A DNA stretch of 64,000 nucleotides from contig JAPMXV010000052.1 in NCBI GenBank assembly GCA_026936335.1, positions 310,001 through 374,000 on the forward strand. Reading direction: 5' to 3'. Below are positions 34,211 through 46,600 of this stretch, piece after piece (within the stretch, counting starts at the first letter, position 1; each line of letters starts with the position of its first letter). The position numbers were made by a program, and so were the translations under genes. Under the pieces are notes generated by a model. It worked only from the letters and a program-made list of their open reading frames with translations. It was not told the origin of the DNA and did no database searches. The DNA comes from Mantamonas sphyraenae. Its lineage: Eukaryota > CRuMs > Mantamonadidae.

Positions 34211-37200
34211 TCATTCGTTCTCACCACTGATGCTGCTGCTGCTGCTGCTCTCCCCTGCGTGCGTCTCTCCGTTCTGTGCACTACTAGCTCCATTGTTGCT
34301 GTTGCTGTTGCTGTTGCTGCTTCCCACAATCCTGTTGAAGCGTGTGCGGCAGTACTCGACCAGCGCCGGGTTCTCTGCATCGTCCACCCCCTTCAGGCTA
34401 CCAAAGGCACCCAGGATATAGTTGATGTCCAGTGCTGCCTGGTCGCACGCAGCAGTGGTCACGTCGACAGTGTCAAACGCGGCAATGAGCGCTTCCGTCA
34501 GCATGCCCTGGATCTTTGTGAAAATGGCCGTCAGCTGTTCGGGAAGCAGATACCGGCTCAGCACGTTGTTCATCTGGCCCATATCCTTCATAAGGGCCAC
34601 GCTGTACCGAGAAGGCTTGCTGTTGCTGCTTTCTCCACTGGCCAGTGCGTCTGCAGACCAGTCCTTTGCCGCCAGCGTCTTGCAATGGTTGGCAATGCTC
34701 TTGTCCATGATGCGCACCAGCTTCTGGAAAATCTTGCCTCGGTGCACAATGAGATCCTGCTGCACGGCATCGAGGTCCTGTAGCAGCACGTGGTGCTTCT
34801 GCGGCAACTGCCAGCTCAGCTGTCGCCGCAGGTTGGGGATCTCCACCATGACAAACGTCAGACACTGTGAGGTGAGGGCCAGGTGCCGTGCAGTGATGTT
34901 CTTCAGACCTGCCGTGGCACGTGCCTCTGTGCCCAGCACCAGCCGTTCCGACATGCTGTTGAACATGGACAGCACAGACACCATGTGGCTCACCACTGTG
35001 CTTGCCAGCGGCGGCAGCGCCACCCCAATCTGCAGGTATCCGTCCAGATACTGGATGAGCATCAGTACAATGCCCACCACCTTGTAAGATCTCCCTTCCG
35101 CGCGAAGCACCCCCTGTGCTTCTTGCCCATCTCCAGGAGACTCCGCACCGCGTCCTCAGCGGCCGCATCCTGCGCCGCTGGTGGCTCCTCCTCTTCCCAC
35201 CTCTCCACGATGCGCTGAAACACAGGCGGCACCTCTGCTTGCGCCCACTGTTCGTGCTTCAGCAGCTCGCTCACCGTTTCATCGATGCCCGAGTGGAACG
35301 TCTGCAGAAACACACGCGCCTGTTCAAGCATGATACGTCGCAGCTTGGATGAAGATGATGATGACGACGACGACGTCTCTGACATGCTTTTGTCGGTGCT
35401 ACTGCTACTGCTGCCGACGTTTCGTGTCACCCGTTTCCCTTCATCCACAAACGCCATCGTCAGTTTGTACAATTGGTCAAAGTCCTTGAGCCGCAGCTTG
35501 CTGGATGTGCTGCTCCGCTGTTCCAACAGGCCGGCACACCTCGATTCCATCACCTCTCTGCTTTTGGCCAGCGTTTCGTCCAAGATGGCTCTGGCCGATC
35601 CGCGCTGGCTCTCCGGCACGTCGCATGCACGTATGGACTCGACCAGAACCGTGTGCAGATCCTCCACAAGAGCAGCTTGGGTGCGCATGGCGCCAAACAC
35701 GGCGTCCATGAGCTCCACAAACTCGCTGGGTGTCAATGCGTGCAGCTGGCTGTCGAAACTGGCCATGTGGTTCCACCACTGCGTGGAATCGTCTCCCCCC
35801 TGGCCGTTGCTGGCTGTCTTTTTGATCACGCGTGCCAGGTTGCTGCTCGGGTCGTTGCAGGCAATGTCCGTCAGCCCCTGGCCGATGATGGCGTCCGCGT
35901 CCTGATTCAGCTGTTTGCTCAGCTCCTGCCGGTAGTCCAGCAGCGCCTCTTGCAGTCGCATCGTGGCCACTAGTCCTTGCATGATTGGCACCATGATTGT
36001 CGTCAACGCCTCGCGGAACCGTTGCCGCCGTTTGCTCACCAGTTCCAGCTCCTCGCTCTCCTGCGCACCAGCAGCCTGTGCAGCCGTGCCATTGTGGCGC
36101 GGGGCAAGGTACTGGGCCACTTCGTCGGGTAGCCTGCTCGCTGTGGCGTACTCGACAAACGTGGTGTAGATACGCGTCTGGATGACGTGCGCCACCTGCG
36201 TCAGCTGCGCTTCCAGCGGACGCACACACTCGATGCCTTGCAACTTGTCGTTGATCACACCCTGCGTCTCTTGGATCAGTTGCAGCGCACGAGTAAACTC
36301 CGCCTCGCGCATGAGCTCTGTGATGCGCGTCTGCGCCGCCTTGACGTGCGACACGTCTGCAAGCCGTGCTTCCACCTCGGCCATCCGCTGCTTGCGCAGT
36401 GCCAGCTGTGGCACACGAAGGTTGTGTTGCACCAGTTGCGCCGACACCGAGCTGAGGGCACTGCGCACACGCTTCACATACGCGTTGGTCAACCTGACCA
36501 CAGTGTTCAGCGTGTGCATGTCGTTCATCGCCACCAGAATCATGTCGGAACGCCGAGAGATCTGCCGCAGCAGTTGCATCTCCACCATGTCCATCAGCGT
36601 CGACAGCTTCTCCTGTGCCACCTCCTCCGGGAACAACTCCTGCACCTTTGCAAAGTTCTCCGAGTCCATCAGCTCAAATAGCTCGTCAAAGAACATCTCT
36701 GGAATGCTATCATACAAATCCTGCAACTCCCTGGCCTCTGTGCGTTCCTGCTGCGCCTTGTCCTCAGCCTCAGCCTTGCTGCGCTCCCGTTCCAGCCACC
36801 GCAGATGCGTGGCAAACATCTCTCGATTCTGGTGCACCCCGCAGTCCCGTGTCAGCTCACCACCTGCGTCTGCCTGTGTGCATCCCTGGCCTCTCTACCC
36901 CCCCTCCTTGTACAAGCCCCAGAACGGCAGCTGCCCTACCTTTTGTGTCCGCTGCAGGTATGGCATAAAATCGGCGTACTCGACCTGCGGCAGAGAAGGC
37001 CGGACCTCTGCGCAACCCCACACCCACGCCCATACATGTCAGCGTCACTCCTCCTCCCAGCCTTCGCCCCCAAATCACTCCGTGGTGTATGTGTGCACAT
37101 GCCAACATACCCACGGTCACGCCTGCGTCCTCCACCTCGGTCTGCTCATTCGACCGCAGGAAGCTCCAGCCCTCCTTCTTGTCTGCCTGCGCTCCGTTCC

Positions 37201-37737
37201 GGCCCAGAGCCCCACGCACGCATCCACACCCACGTCCAAGGATGACCATCAAGACACCAAGCGTACATGCACAACAGAGACAAAAAACAAAAGGTGTCAG
37301 TGGCGGGTGGTGGCCGTTTGCGTGTGTGTGGTGCGACCCCGGCCAACACGTACGCTGGGATCGTTGACAATCGACGTGAACGAGGCAAAGTTGACGTCTG
37401 CACAGGCCTCGCGCACACTCTGGATATACTCGTCCATGGTGCGTTCATCTGCTGTGTCCACAGAAGCCAGGGAAACAATGGAGTGGGTCGACGGCGAGCG
37501 AAGGGAAGCCAGCGACGAGCCACGCGACCGTGCACTCGACAACCCCGACCTGTATTCCTCCACCAGCTCGTACGCCGCCATGATGTCCTCGGCCCCTTCG
37601 TACGATGTCGCCACCTGCAGTGAGCCCCGTTTCGACGACGGTCTGGACGGGGTGCTCGACGACGACGACGACGACGACGACGAAGAGGACATCCTTTCCG
37701 GAATCGCTTGCTTCCATTCGCGCTGCATTCCACTCAT
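34211..37737 (-). CDS. VPS54: VPS54-like GARP subunit, copy A
   Basis: Exons 37354-37737, 37111-37186, 36940-37007 and 34211-36828. Together they give about 1,048 residues if one frame break near 35095 is closed. There, a run of five G on the minus strand (CACAGGGGGTGC) separates KKHR from VLRAEGRSYKVVGIVLM. Adding one G restores the frame; a 35-bp GTGCGG-ACAG mini-intron would also do so. The protein has a Ser-rich N-terminus, then the VPS54 N-terminal domain (DSENFAKVQELFPEEV, QISRRSDMILVAM) and the C-terminal domain (MLIQYLDGYLQI, TARHLALTSQCLTFV, EIPNLRRQL). VPS54 is a tethering subunit of the GARP complex for endosome-to-Golgi traffic. It is paralogous to the VPS54-like gene at 40147-43659, with the same intron positions. 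Its start overlaps the stop of the F-BAR gene as TGATG. Confidence 0.85.
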
Positions 37738-40085
37738 CACTCCAACATCGACACATAGTTTGCCGGAAAGTTGCCTGCCTCACCACGCTCGTTGACGCCG
37801 TGGTACCAGCCTTCGTGCTCAAAGTCCACGTCAATCACATCCTCTTCGTTCAGTGTCAGCTCGTCTTCCTCCCGTGCCTCGTAGTAGTAATCTGCGCGCA
37901 CCCGGAAGATCACCGCCGGGTTCTTTGTTGCCTGTTCGGCGTCTGTGTCGTCGTCGTTGCTGTGCTGTCTTCTGTTGCTGCCGGCTCTGCTTCGACCTGA
38001 GGTTGCACAGGTTCCGCTTCCTTCACGGGCTCCGGTTCCTCAGCAGCCACCACCACCTGTGCCTCTGCCACTGCTGCCGCCACATCCACACCCTGTGTTT
38101 GCTGCTCATCCTGCATGGCGCGCACCTCCTCCTCCTCCAGCTCGTGCGTGAGCATGTGGACGCTTTCACTCAGCGCATCCAAGTTGATGCGGCTGAATCC
38201 AGGGCTGTCTGCAACTGCCGTCGACGACACCGTTGTGCTCGTGGTGCTGCTGTCACCTCCACCCGTGCCACTGCTGCTGCCCACAGCTTCGCCGCTGTCG
38301 ATGATGGCTCCAGCTGCAGCAAAGCCGCTGCCACGCCGTTCACTGCGTCGTCCTCCTCAGGCAGGCCCGATTCGTCGATCACCTCTACGTAGTTGTACGG
38401 AAAGATGCCATACTTGCCGTTGCACTCGCCCTCCCACCACGGGTTGTCCTCCTCTCGGTACACGTTGGTGATGATGTCGCCCTCCGAAAACGGCAGATCC
38501 TCCTCCAGGTTCTCTGGCACGTGGTCGTACAACGCCCTGCATCGCAGCGCACTCTGTGGTTCCGATTCTTCGGCCACGCCCGACAGTCGGCCGTTTCCGT
38601 CGCTGCCTGTGCTGGAGGCGCCGTCCAGAGTGCTGTCCCCGTCGTCGTCCTCCCCGTTGCTGCTACTGCTGGACTTTTTGCCCATGATGCTGAATCGCCT
38701 CTTCTTCGGCTCTCGCTTCTTCTTTACCTTTTTCACCTTGGCCGGCTTGATGGTACGGTGGTGGCCCACCACGTCCACGTTTTCGGTCTTGACACGCGTC
38801 ACAAACTCCTCGATGTCTGCATCCACGTCAACCTCCTCCAGCTTGGTACGGATGATGGATGCACTCTGCTCAAAGTTGCGGCACGTCTCCAGCAAATTCA
38901 GGTAGTTGCCCAGTGCCTCGCACACTGTCGACACCCGTTCCCTTTCGATGCGCTCCAGATCTCCCAGCAGCACCGGCAGCTCGTCTCGGTTGATTTTGTT
39001 TTCGATCTGCTGCAGGTTGGCCAAAGCGTCCTCCAGCTGTTTTTCGCTTGTCAGCTTCTGTGCGTTGGCCTGTTCCATCTTGGTTTGCGCCTTGCTGCGT
39101 TTGCCCTCGTTGTCTTTCACTTGCTCCAGCTTGCCCTCTGCCTCTGCCAGCTTCTGCTGGTCCGCCACAAACTTTTCCTGCGCCTATTATCCAGTGTGTG
39201 TGCGTGTGTACGTTGTCGTCGCACCACCCATGTCAGCCGTCTCGCTTCTTGTGACTCGCCGCCGGCCTCCCCGTCTGCCATTTCTCACCTTCTTCACCGC
39301 CAGCTCCGTGGCGTTCCTGTTCTTCAGCAGCTTCTCCGCCTCCGTCAGAAGCCTCTCACGGTCCGCCTTGGACTCTGCTTGGAAGGTTTCGATGGGTTGC
39401 GACACCATGGCCTGCAGCTGCATGGAAAAGCCCGTGTGCTTGTTTGCGCTTGATTGCGTTTCCTGCTGCACCGACGCCCACGCCTCACTCAGAGTTCTGT
39501 CCATCCCGCACCCGCGCCCTCGCCACCGTGTCAGCACATTGCTCCCGTGTGTCTTGTTCGCAGCCCGCCTTTGCCCTCTCTCTGCACCCACGGGCCCCAA
39601 GACACCCGTTCGCCGCCCTCCGCCCCTCGCAAACGCCACCATGTCGCCACACCATCTGCATGCACACTCGATCCAGATGAAGCTCCCGCGCCCCGTCGTT
39701 TCTCTCACCACATACCGTGCTTCTGGAAGTGGCGGCATGTTCTTGTGCAGTTCCAGCAGTGCGTCGCCGTACTGCTTTTCAATCTGCCGTTGGAGAAGCC
39801 GCAAAACTTGTGTCAGCCTCCAAAAGCGCCTCCCCCCTCCACACACACACACTCACCTCCGCGCGCTTCTCCATGTACTTGGCAATGTGCTTGGCCGAGT
39901 GTTTGCCTCCGCGCAAATGGTCCTTGATGCTGTCCAGGTGGTGCTGTGCGTTGTCGTGTCTCCGTGTCAGTCTCCCAGCCTCCGTCCGCCCTTCTCTTCC
40001 CCCTCGTTTCCACCTCTCTCCAATCTTCTGCCTCTTTCCATTCCACCCGCGTGCAACCCACCAAAAGTGCTTCAAACCCGGGCAT
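37737..40085 (-). CDS. F-BAR protein with two C-terminal SH3 domains (Bzz1/FCHSD-like)
   Basis: Exons 40062-40085, 39857-39943, 39716-39783, 39289-39496 and 37737-39183. The first four encode an F-BAR membrane-bending domain (HLDSIKDHLRGGK, then YMEKRAEIEKQYGDALLELHKN split by an intron). A basic linker (KVKKVKKKREPKKRR) and a first SH3 (RCRALYDHVPENLEEDLPF, later GIFPYNYVEV) follow. After a low-complexity acidic linker there is a second SH3 (VRADYYYEAREEDELTL, later GNFPANYVSMLE) ending the protein at 37737. Two frame breaks lie in the linker, near 38320 and 37965; one missing base at each restores 612 codons. F-BAR plus two SH3 domains is the layout of Bzz1 and Nervous wreck, which couple endocytic membranes to WASP/Arp2/3 actin assembly. 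Confidence 0.8.
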
Positions 40086-40146
40086 GGCGTCGTGGTTTGG
40101 CTGTTCTGTTGGCCCACCTCGCGTCCACTCACACACGCAAACGGCC
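40086..40146. promoter_or_regulatory. 61-bp divergent intergenic region
   Basis: Only 61 bp separate the F-BAR start (40085, minus) from the VPS54-copy-B start chosen here (40147, plus). An in-frame upstream ATG for the latter at 40084 would even overlap the F-BAR start codon. Any bidirectional promoter must extend into coding sequence. Confidence 0.5.
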
Positions 40147-43100
40147 ATGTCCTCTCGCCAGCCGCACGGGGAGGTCGACCCGCAGTACTCCCAAGACTCT
40201 TTGGCGGGCATGGATGCTTCTTCGGTGCTCGCACTGGCCATGCAGACCATCGGTGAGACCCAGGACGCACCACACCACGGCCACAGCAAGAAGCCGTCCC
40301 AACCGTCTGCCTCTGCGACCAGCAGTTCCACACAAGGGCACCCACGCCATGGAGAGTCCGTTGTACAAGCTCCTGCAGACGAAGGGCCGCAGGGGCAACC
40401 GAGCTCGCCCAAGAAGGCGGCCAAACGCAGGCTCAGCAAAGCAGCCATCCAGAGACGCAAGGAACGCAAGTACATCGCCCACCTCAACAGCATGGACGAA
40501 ACCAAGCTGCTCAAACTCGCCACACGCGCATGTGCAAACGTCAACTATAGTTCCCTCACCTCTGTCCTCAACGATCCCCATGTATGTCGCCGTGCTTCCC
40601 ATCGTCTCCCGCAATGCTCTCACACTCCCCCGCTTCCCCTTTTCTCCCCGTGTCTCCTCACTCCACCCATTCCACCTTCCCTCTCACTCACTCTCTCTCC
40701 CTGTGGCTCCTCGGCACAGAACATGGAACAGGGCGTGAGCCCGTCGGAATGGTCGTTCAATGCCCTGTCCTCGTGGGTCACCACCACCGCCACCTCCACC
40801 GCACCGGCAAACATTGTCTCCTCCTCCTCCATGGCGCCCCATTCAGGTGCCTACGTCGACCAAGCCGAAGGTAGGCTCCACAAGGAGAGAGACTCTCTCT
40901 CATGTGTGCCACACCCACTCTCTGTCACTCACACACACGCGTGTACTCCGATCAGAACTCTTGCCCACCTCCTTCCTGCCGCACATTGACGCCGACGACT
41001 TTAACCCGTACCTCGCTCGCTTTGGAAGCGTAAGTGCAGCACACAACCTCCTCCCTAGCTCTCACAACAACCCATTCGCAAGCTCACAACCCATCACTGT
41101 GCCTTGGGCCATCCGCCTTCTCCGTTTCCGCAGCACCTGCGCGCCTTTGCTCGCGACAGGCGCATCCTCGCCGCCATGGAGCGCAACATGCGCCACCGCG
41201 GCCTTTCCGAGCCTCCCAGCCCATCTGGCGATGCTGGTGCCTCGTCTTCGTCTCTGCCCTTCTCCTCCACATCCCTCTCCCTCGAGCAGGAGGCACAGTT
41301 GCAAGCAGAGCTGGCTCGCATCCAAGAACAGGTCGATCCCATGTACTTCAAACCAGGCTTCTCCCTCGTCCAGTCTGGTATCTTTGAGTCTGCCTTTGGC
41401 GCTATGCGTCTCATGACCCAGGAGCAGCTGTCCAACGACCTGGACACCATTGAGCTGGCCCTCATCAAGCAGATCTCCAAACGCTCCGACGCGATCTTTG
41501 CTGCCATGAAGCAGCTGCAGCAGCTGCACACCTCTGTGGCTGAAACAGTGCACATGGTCACTCTCGGACGCCGTCAGCTGGCGCAAATGCAGCAGAGCAT
41601 GATTCAGGCTCGCATCGGAGTCGCACACCAGTACCGCAGGCGCAACAACATGCTCAAAGTGTACAAAAAGCTTTCTCTCATGGCCACGGTGCGCAAAACA
41701 CAAACCACCATCCAACTGCTCCTTTCCTCCTCCGACTTTTCCAGCGCACTGGACCTAATTCAAACCACGCAGTACGTCCTTCGCAACGACCTCGCCGGCG
41801 TCACCAGCTTCAAGCACCTCAGCGGCCAGCTCGACGAGATGGTGGTTCTCATTGAACGCATGTCCACCATGGACTTTATTGCCTACGCCGTCGACGTGGA
41901 TGTGCATCGCTTCGACGACGCCTCCGCACGTGCTGATCTCGAAGCACACCTTGTGCCCCTTCTCCTTGCCCTCCTTCGCCTCCACAGGCTACCCTCTGCC
42001 ATGCATGCCTACCGAGAGCGACTTACCCAGGCCATCGACGACCGCTTTAGCGACGCCCTGCAGGCGGCCCTGGAGATCCTGGTCGCCGAAGATCCCGAAG
42101 GTCAACTCAGTGTGGCCCACAACATGGACGCAGACACGCCTTTGCATGCCGTACAACACACACAAAAACTCAGTCCCAAGCAGTTTGGCCGTGTGCTGTC
42201 CCTCGTCTACGCTCGCATGTTGCCTCTCCTGCACCGCACCGCCACAGTCCACAGCATCATCAATGCCCTTCTGCAGGTGTTTCGCAAGCGCGAGGAGCAG
42301 CATAAGAACCCCAGTGGAGGAGGCAAGGGCAAGGGCACCGGTGGGGGCACACGTACTGTCACAGAAACAAGCACAGGGTTTGCCGAGAGCGAGTTCCGAG
42401 TGCCAGGCAACACCATCATCCAATTGCAGGCCACGCAGCAAGACATCCTCACGTCTGCCTTTGAGAGCAGCCACCAGCTTTGTGCACAGCTCCTGGCCGA
42501 TCGACAGGAGGTCCACGCCAAGCTTCATCTGCAGGACTACGTCGAGCTGCACGAGATCAGCCTCGACTTTGTCCGCGAGTGCGAGCGGCACTACCACGGC
42601 CAGGTGCAGGGTTTGCGCTCTGTCCTTGCCTTCCAAGCCAAGGCCTTCCTGGCCACACACCACACAAAGAAGATTGCTGCTCTCACCCTCCTCCTGGACA
42701 ACGAGCGCTGGAGCATCGTCGATGTGCCGCCCACATTCCAAGAGACGCTGATGCGATGGGTGCCCACCCAGTCCCAGAATGGCAACGACAACGACCAGGA
42801 GGAGGGTGATTCTGCTCCAGGCACGACACACTCATCGTCCTCGTCCGTCACCGCCGCCACAGCGGACGACGAAAAGAACAGCCGCGTCATGCGTGTCGAC
42901 GGCCAAAACTTTCGTGTCGTCGGCTCCATGCTCATGCTGGTGCAAATCCTGGATGGCTACTTGGACATCGTTCTGCGTTTGCCTACACTGGCCACCGACG
43001 TGCTCAACCGCATGGTGGAACTCATCAAACTGTTCAACACGCGGTCGTGTCAACTTGTCCTCGGCGCAGGTGCCATGCAAACGGCCGGGCTCAAGTCCAT

Positions 43101-43659
43101 CAAGGCCAAACACCTCGCTCTCGCCTCTCAGTGTCTCACCGTCATCATCCTGCAGATACCCAACCTTAAAGCCACGCTGTCGCAGCAGCTGCCACCCTCG
43201 CACCACATCTTTCTCAAAGAGTTTGACCGCGTGTGTGACAACTGCATGGTGCACCGCGAACAGCTGTTTGCAAAGCTGGTGGCCATCATGAAGGACCGAT
43301 TCGACTATTACTGTGCCAAGCTGGAGCAGACCGAGTGGAGTGAATGGGTGGAGCAACCCAACCCCATGATTGTCAAACTGGCGGAGGAGACGCAAACGAT
43401 GAACAAGGTCCTCTCTCGAGTACTGCAGGCGCAGCAGCTGCAAGACGTGTTCCAGCAAATCGTGGACACCCTTGTGGTGAAACTGTTGCACATTTATGGC
43501 GAGATCCCTCGCAACGACACCACCGCCTATCGGGTGTCCATGGACATGTCGCACGTCATGTCCTCTCTGCAGGCTTTGCGAGGTGTCGAGTACAGCGGAT
43601 CTCTCCTGGGCGACATGGTGGCCGAGCGCTTTGGCATCTCGCTCACGGGCGAGGGCTGA
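40147..43659 (+). CDS. VPS54: VPS54-like GARP subunit, copy B
   Basis: Exons 40147-40581, 40720-40870, 40956-41029 and 41134-43659 give 1,061 residues without a frame break. Domain order matches copy A: a variable Ser/Pro/Lys-rich N-terminus ending at ACANVNYSSLTSVLNDP, the conserved FLPHIDADDFNPYLARFG exon, the VPS54 N-terminal coiled-coil region (LIKQISKRSDAIFAAM) and the C-terminal domain (MLMLVQILDGYLDIVLRLP, KAKHLALASQCLTVI, QIPNLKATLSQQLP). Intron positions and phases equal those of copy A, so the two arose by duplication after the introns were present. The copies have diverged strongly, mostly in the linker with Gly/Lys and Ser runs. GARP normally contains one VPS54, so division of labour is possible but unproven. 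The 3' end overlaps the alpha-2-macroglobulin gene by 17 bp. Confidence 0.88.
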
Positions 43660-46600
43660 CCGGACGCCGCACCACGTGGAATACACCCGTGGCACTGCGT
43701 CCCACCAGAAGCGGGTCTGCACGCGAGTATACACGCGCGCCAGGCAGCTGGAACTTGCCCTACATGGATGGCATACACTTTGTACGAGATCGTGTGTGAG
43801 CCAGCACGCACTCCCAGCAGCCGCATGCGCACAGAATGAACACCCATGTGCTCGATGTGGATCGTCGGATTGCTCAAACACACATGGTTTTCGGGTGCAC
43901 ATTCGCTGCGCAGCAGCTCCTCTTCTCGTTTCGACGCTGTGGTCGACGTGCTGGGCGACGGCGAAGCAGACGAGGACGTTGAGGACGAGGACGGTGATGA
44001 GGAGAAGGGCACAGACGTCGATGACGATCCTACGCCCGTCGATTGTCTGTCTGCGTCCTGATCCATGACCTGCTGGTCTTGGTCCTGATCCAGTGGTTCC
44101 AGCATGTGGAAGCCCGACGGGAGACTGTCACTCACCACAACCTCGTGCATCTTGTAGGGCAGAGTGATGTGCAATGAGACCATGAGCACAGAGCCCACGG
44201 GAGCCATGCTTACGGATTGGCCGGCCTCGTTTTCCTCGTTTGCATCCACATGCTTGATGCTCTTGCGCACCAAGATGCCGTGGAAAATGGGTCCGCTTTT
44301 GCGGTACATGGCACTGTAGTGCATGCGAAAGGACACCGAGAGCGTGTGTGCACTTTCAATGTGTGCTTGGATGGACAGCGTGCGTGTGTTGAGCAGCGAC
44401 CAGTCCACGCGCGTGCGCAGTGTGGGCGCATCCTTCTGACTGATGCTCGAATGAAGCACCGTCATGTCGTTGGCTTTGATTTGCAACTGCACTTGTGGCT
44501 CTTTGGCCACGTGTGTGCGTCGGTCGTAGTCAAACAATGCCAGCATGTCCACGCTCGCCTGTTGGCACCCTACCCAACGGAACCGTGCTCGTGGGACGCG
44601 CATCTGGTTGTCCTCACCCTCATTCGGTGCTCCGGCCAGACGTGGCGTCTCTGAACCTGTCCTATCTCCGGTGGCACTGTTTGGCGATGCTGTCACACCA
44701 CCATCGGGTGCCCCTGCCTGTGCTGCTCCGTCGCCCCTTGATCCAACTTGCACCACAAGCTCCTCAAGCACCCCCTGGCCCCTCTCCACAGTGCCGTAGA
44801 GGGCCACCACCGCCTTGCTTTGCAGCCGTTCGCGGTCGTTGTCCAGAGCCACCAAGGAGAGGGCGAGCGCGTTCAGACGCGGGTTCTCTTCTTCAGCCTC
44901 GCCCGTCACAAACGCCGTCTTGCCATCCTTGCTCAAACGCATCCCTCCCACGGTCTGCTCGACAACCTCGCGCACAAACGCCGTGTGCTTGCTCGTCAAC
45001 TGCCACACGCTCTTGCTCTTCCCCTCCAGCTGCACTGTCAGTGCTAAGGCCACGCGTGCAAGCGGCGACAACACCGCTGCATTGTCTAGCCACACGTCCA
45101 CGTCCAGGTCCGTCTTGAGGGCGGCTCGCAACGCGGGGGTGCTTTGTGGCAGCCGTTTGTGAATTGCTTCTTCCACGTCCCATTCCAAACCGAGGCCCAA
45201 CAGAGCCAATGGGATCACATCTGCGTCCGGTTCACTGCGGTGCGCCTCAATGAGCTCTGCACTCGACGTGGCACTGCGTGCGTGTCGTCGCCGGCTTGCA
45301 AATCCAACCAAAGCGCTCTGCAACTGCTGTACCACTGCCTCATACACAGCCGTTGGCACCACACGAGGCCCATCGCCTGCGTGGTGGCCCACACCCTCGT
45401 GTTCTCCACCGCTTTCACTCGATTCGCCGCCCGCACCCTCGGCCTTGGTACCGCCCTGCAGTGATCGCAGACGGCGCAGCGCGTAGCCGGCAAACGACAG
45501 GATTTGGATGTTGGCCTGCGATTGGTCGGAAGTGGTGACCGAAGACGTCGACTTGACCAGCATGTCTTCCAACGTCTTGCTTGCCTGCTGATACGCCTCC
45601 AATGCCTCGGCGAGCAATTGCGACTCTGCGTAGCGCGAAAGCAGCGCCTGAGGCACCATCGATGCCACTGCAGCCTCGAGCGACCCATCCCTGCCAAACT
45701 GCCACATGAGTCCACTCGCCAAGTTCTCCAGAGTTGGCAGGGTGTCCAGTCCGGCGCGGATGACCAAGTCTCCCGTGTGCGGAAGGACGTCAGGCAGCTC
45801 CAGGAACGCGGCGCTGTTGCCATCCAATCGCATGGTGGTCACTGCAACCTCCGGCTCTTCCACAGGGTACACCTGAATGCGGACCTGGTGGGAAAGCGTG
45901 TTGGCATCCGGCTGCTGGTGGCTGGTGCGAACTGTCGCCACAAACGACGCCTCGCCCAGCTTGCGTGCGGTAATGTGGAACGTAGCGTTGACCGTGTGCG
46001 GCACGCCGGCCACCACACGCAGGTGTTCCTGAGTCCCCGACGTCCCAATCAACCCGTTGGTGTGTTCCAGATGCACGTCGACGTGCCCGGTAAAGGAGTC
46101 GTCCTTGATCAGCACCGCAAACGTGTACTCAAACAGATCGCCCATCAGCACCCGCTTCGGCCCAATCACTTCCACCTCAAAGGGCCGAAGCACACTCAGG
46201 GCCAGCTGAGCCTGGACAAAGTGGTCGTAATTCACGCTGGCAAACGCACGAACCGAGTATTGCCCCTGCACCATCTGCGGCAGGCGAAACTCCATCGGCA
46301 GCTCCCCATTCTGGTCCAATCGATCGCCGCGACGCATGCACACGGCCTCGCTGAAGAACGGCACAAAGTTTTGGCTGTGCTTCAAATGCCGCTCCACAGA
46401 CCGAAGGTGCTTCATCATCCGTTCCAGACTCGGCGACACAGACTTGTCGCGACGCTTTCCGTGGCCGAGGAGGATGTGGTTGCTCTGCAAACTGTCACCT
46501 GGGCCTGCACTGGGGTCAGGCAAGCCCCCCGGCAAGCCCCCGGCTCTTGCGCCGTTCCCGCCCAAACTAGCCTCGCTGTACGGGAAATGGGTGATGCGGC

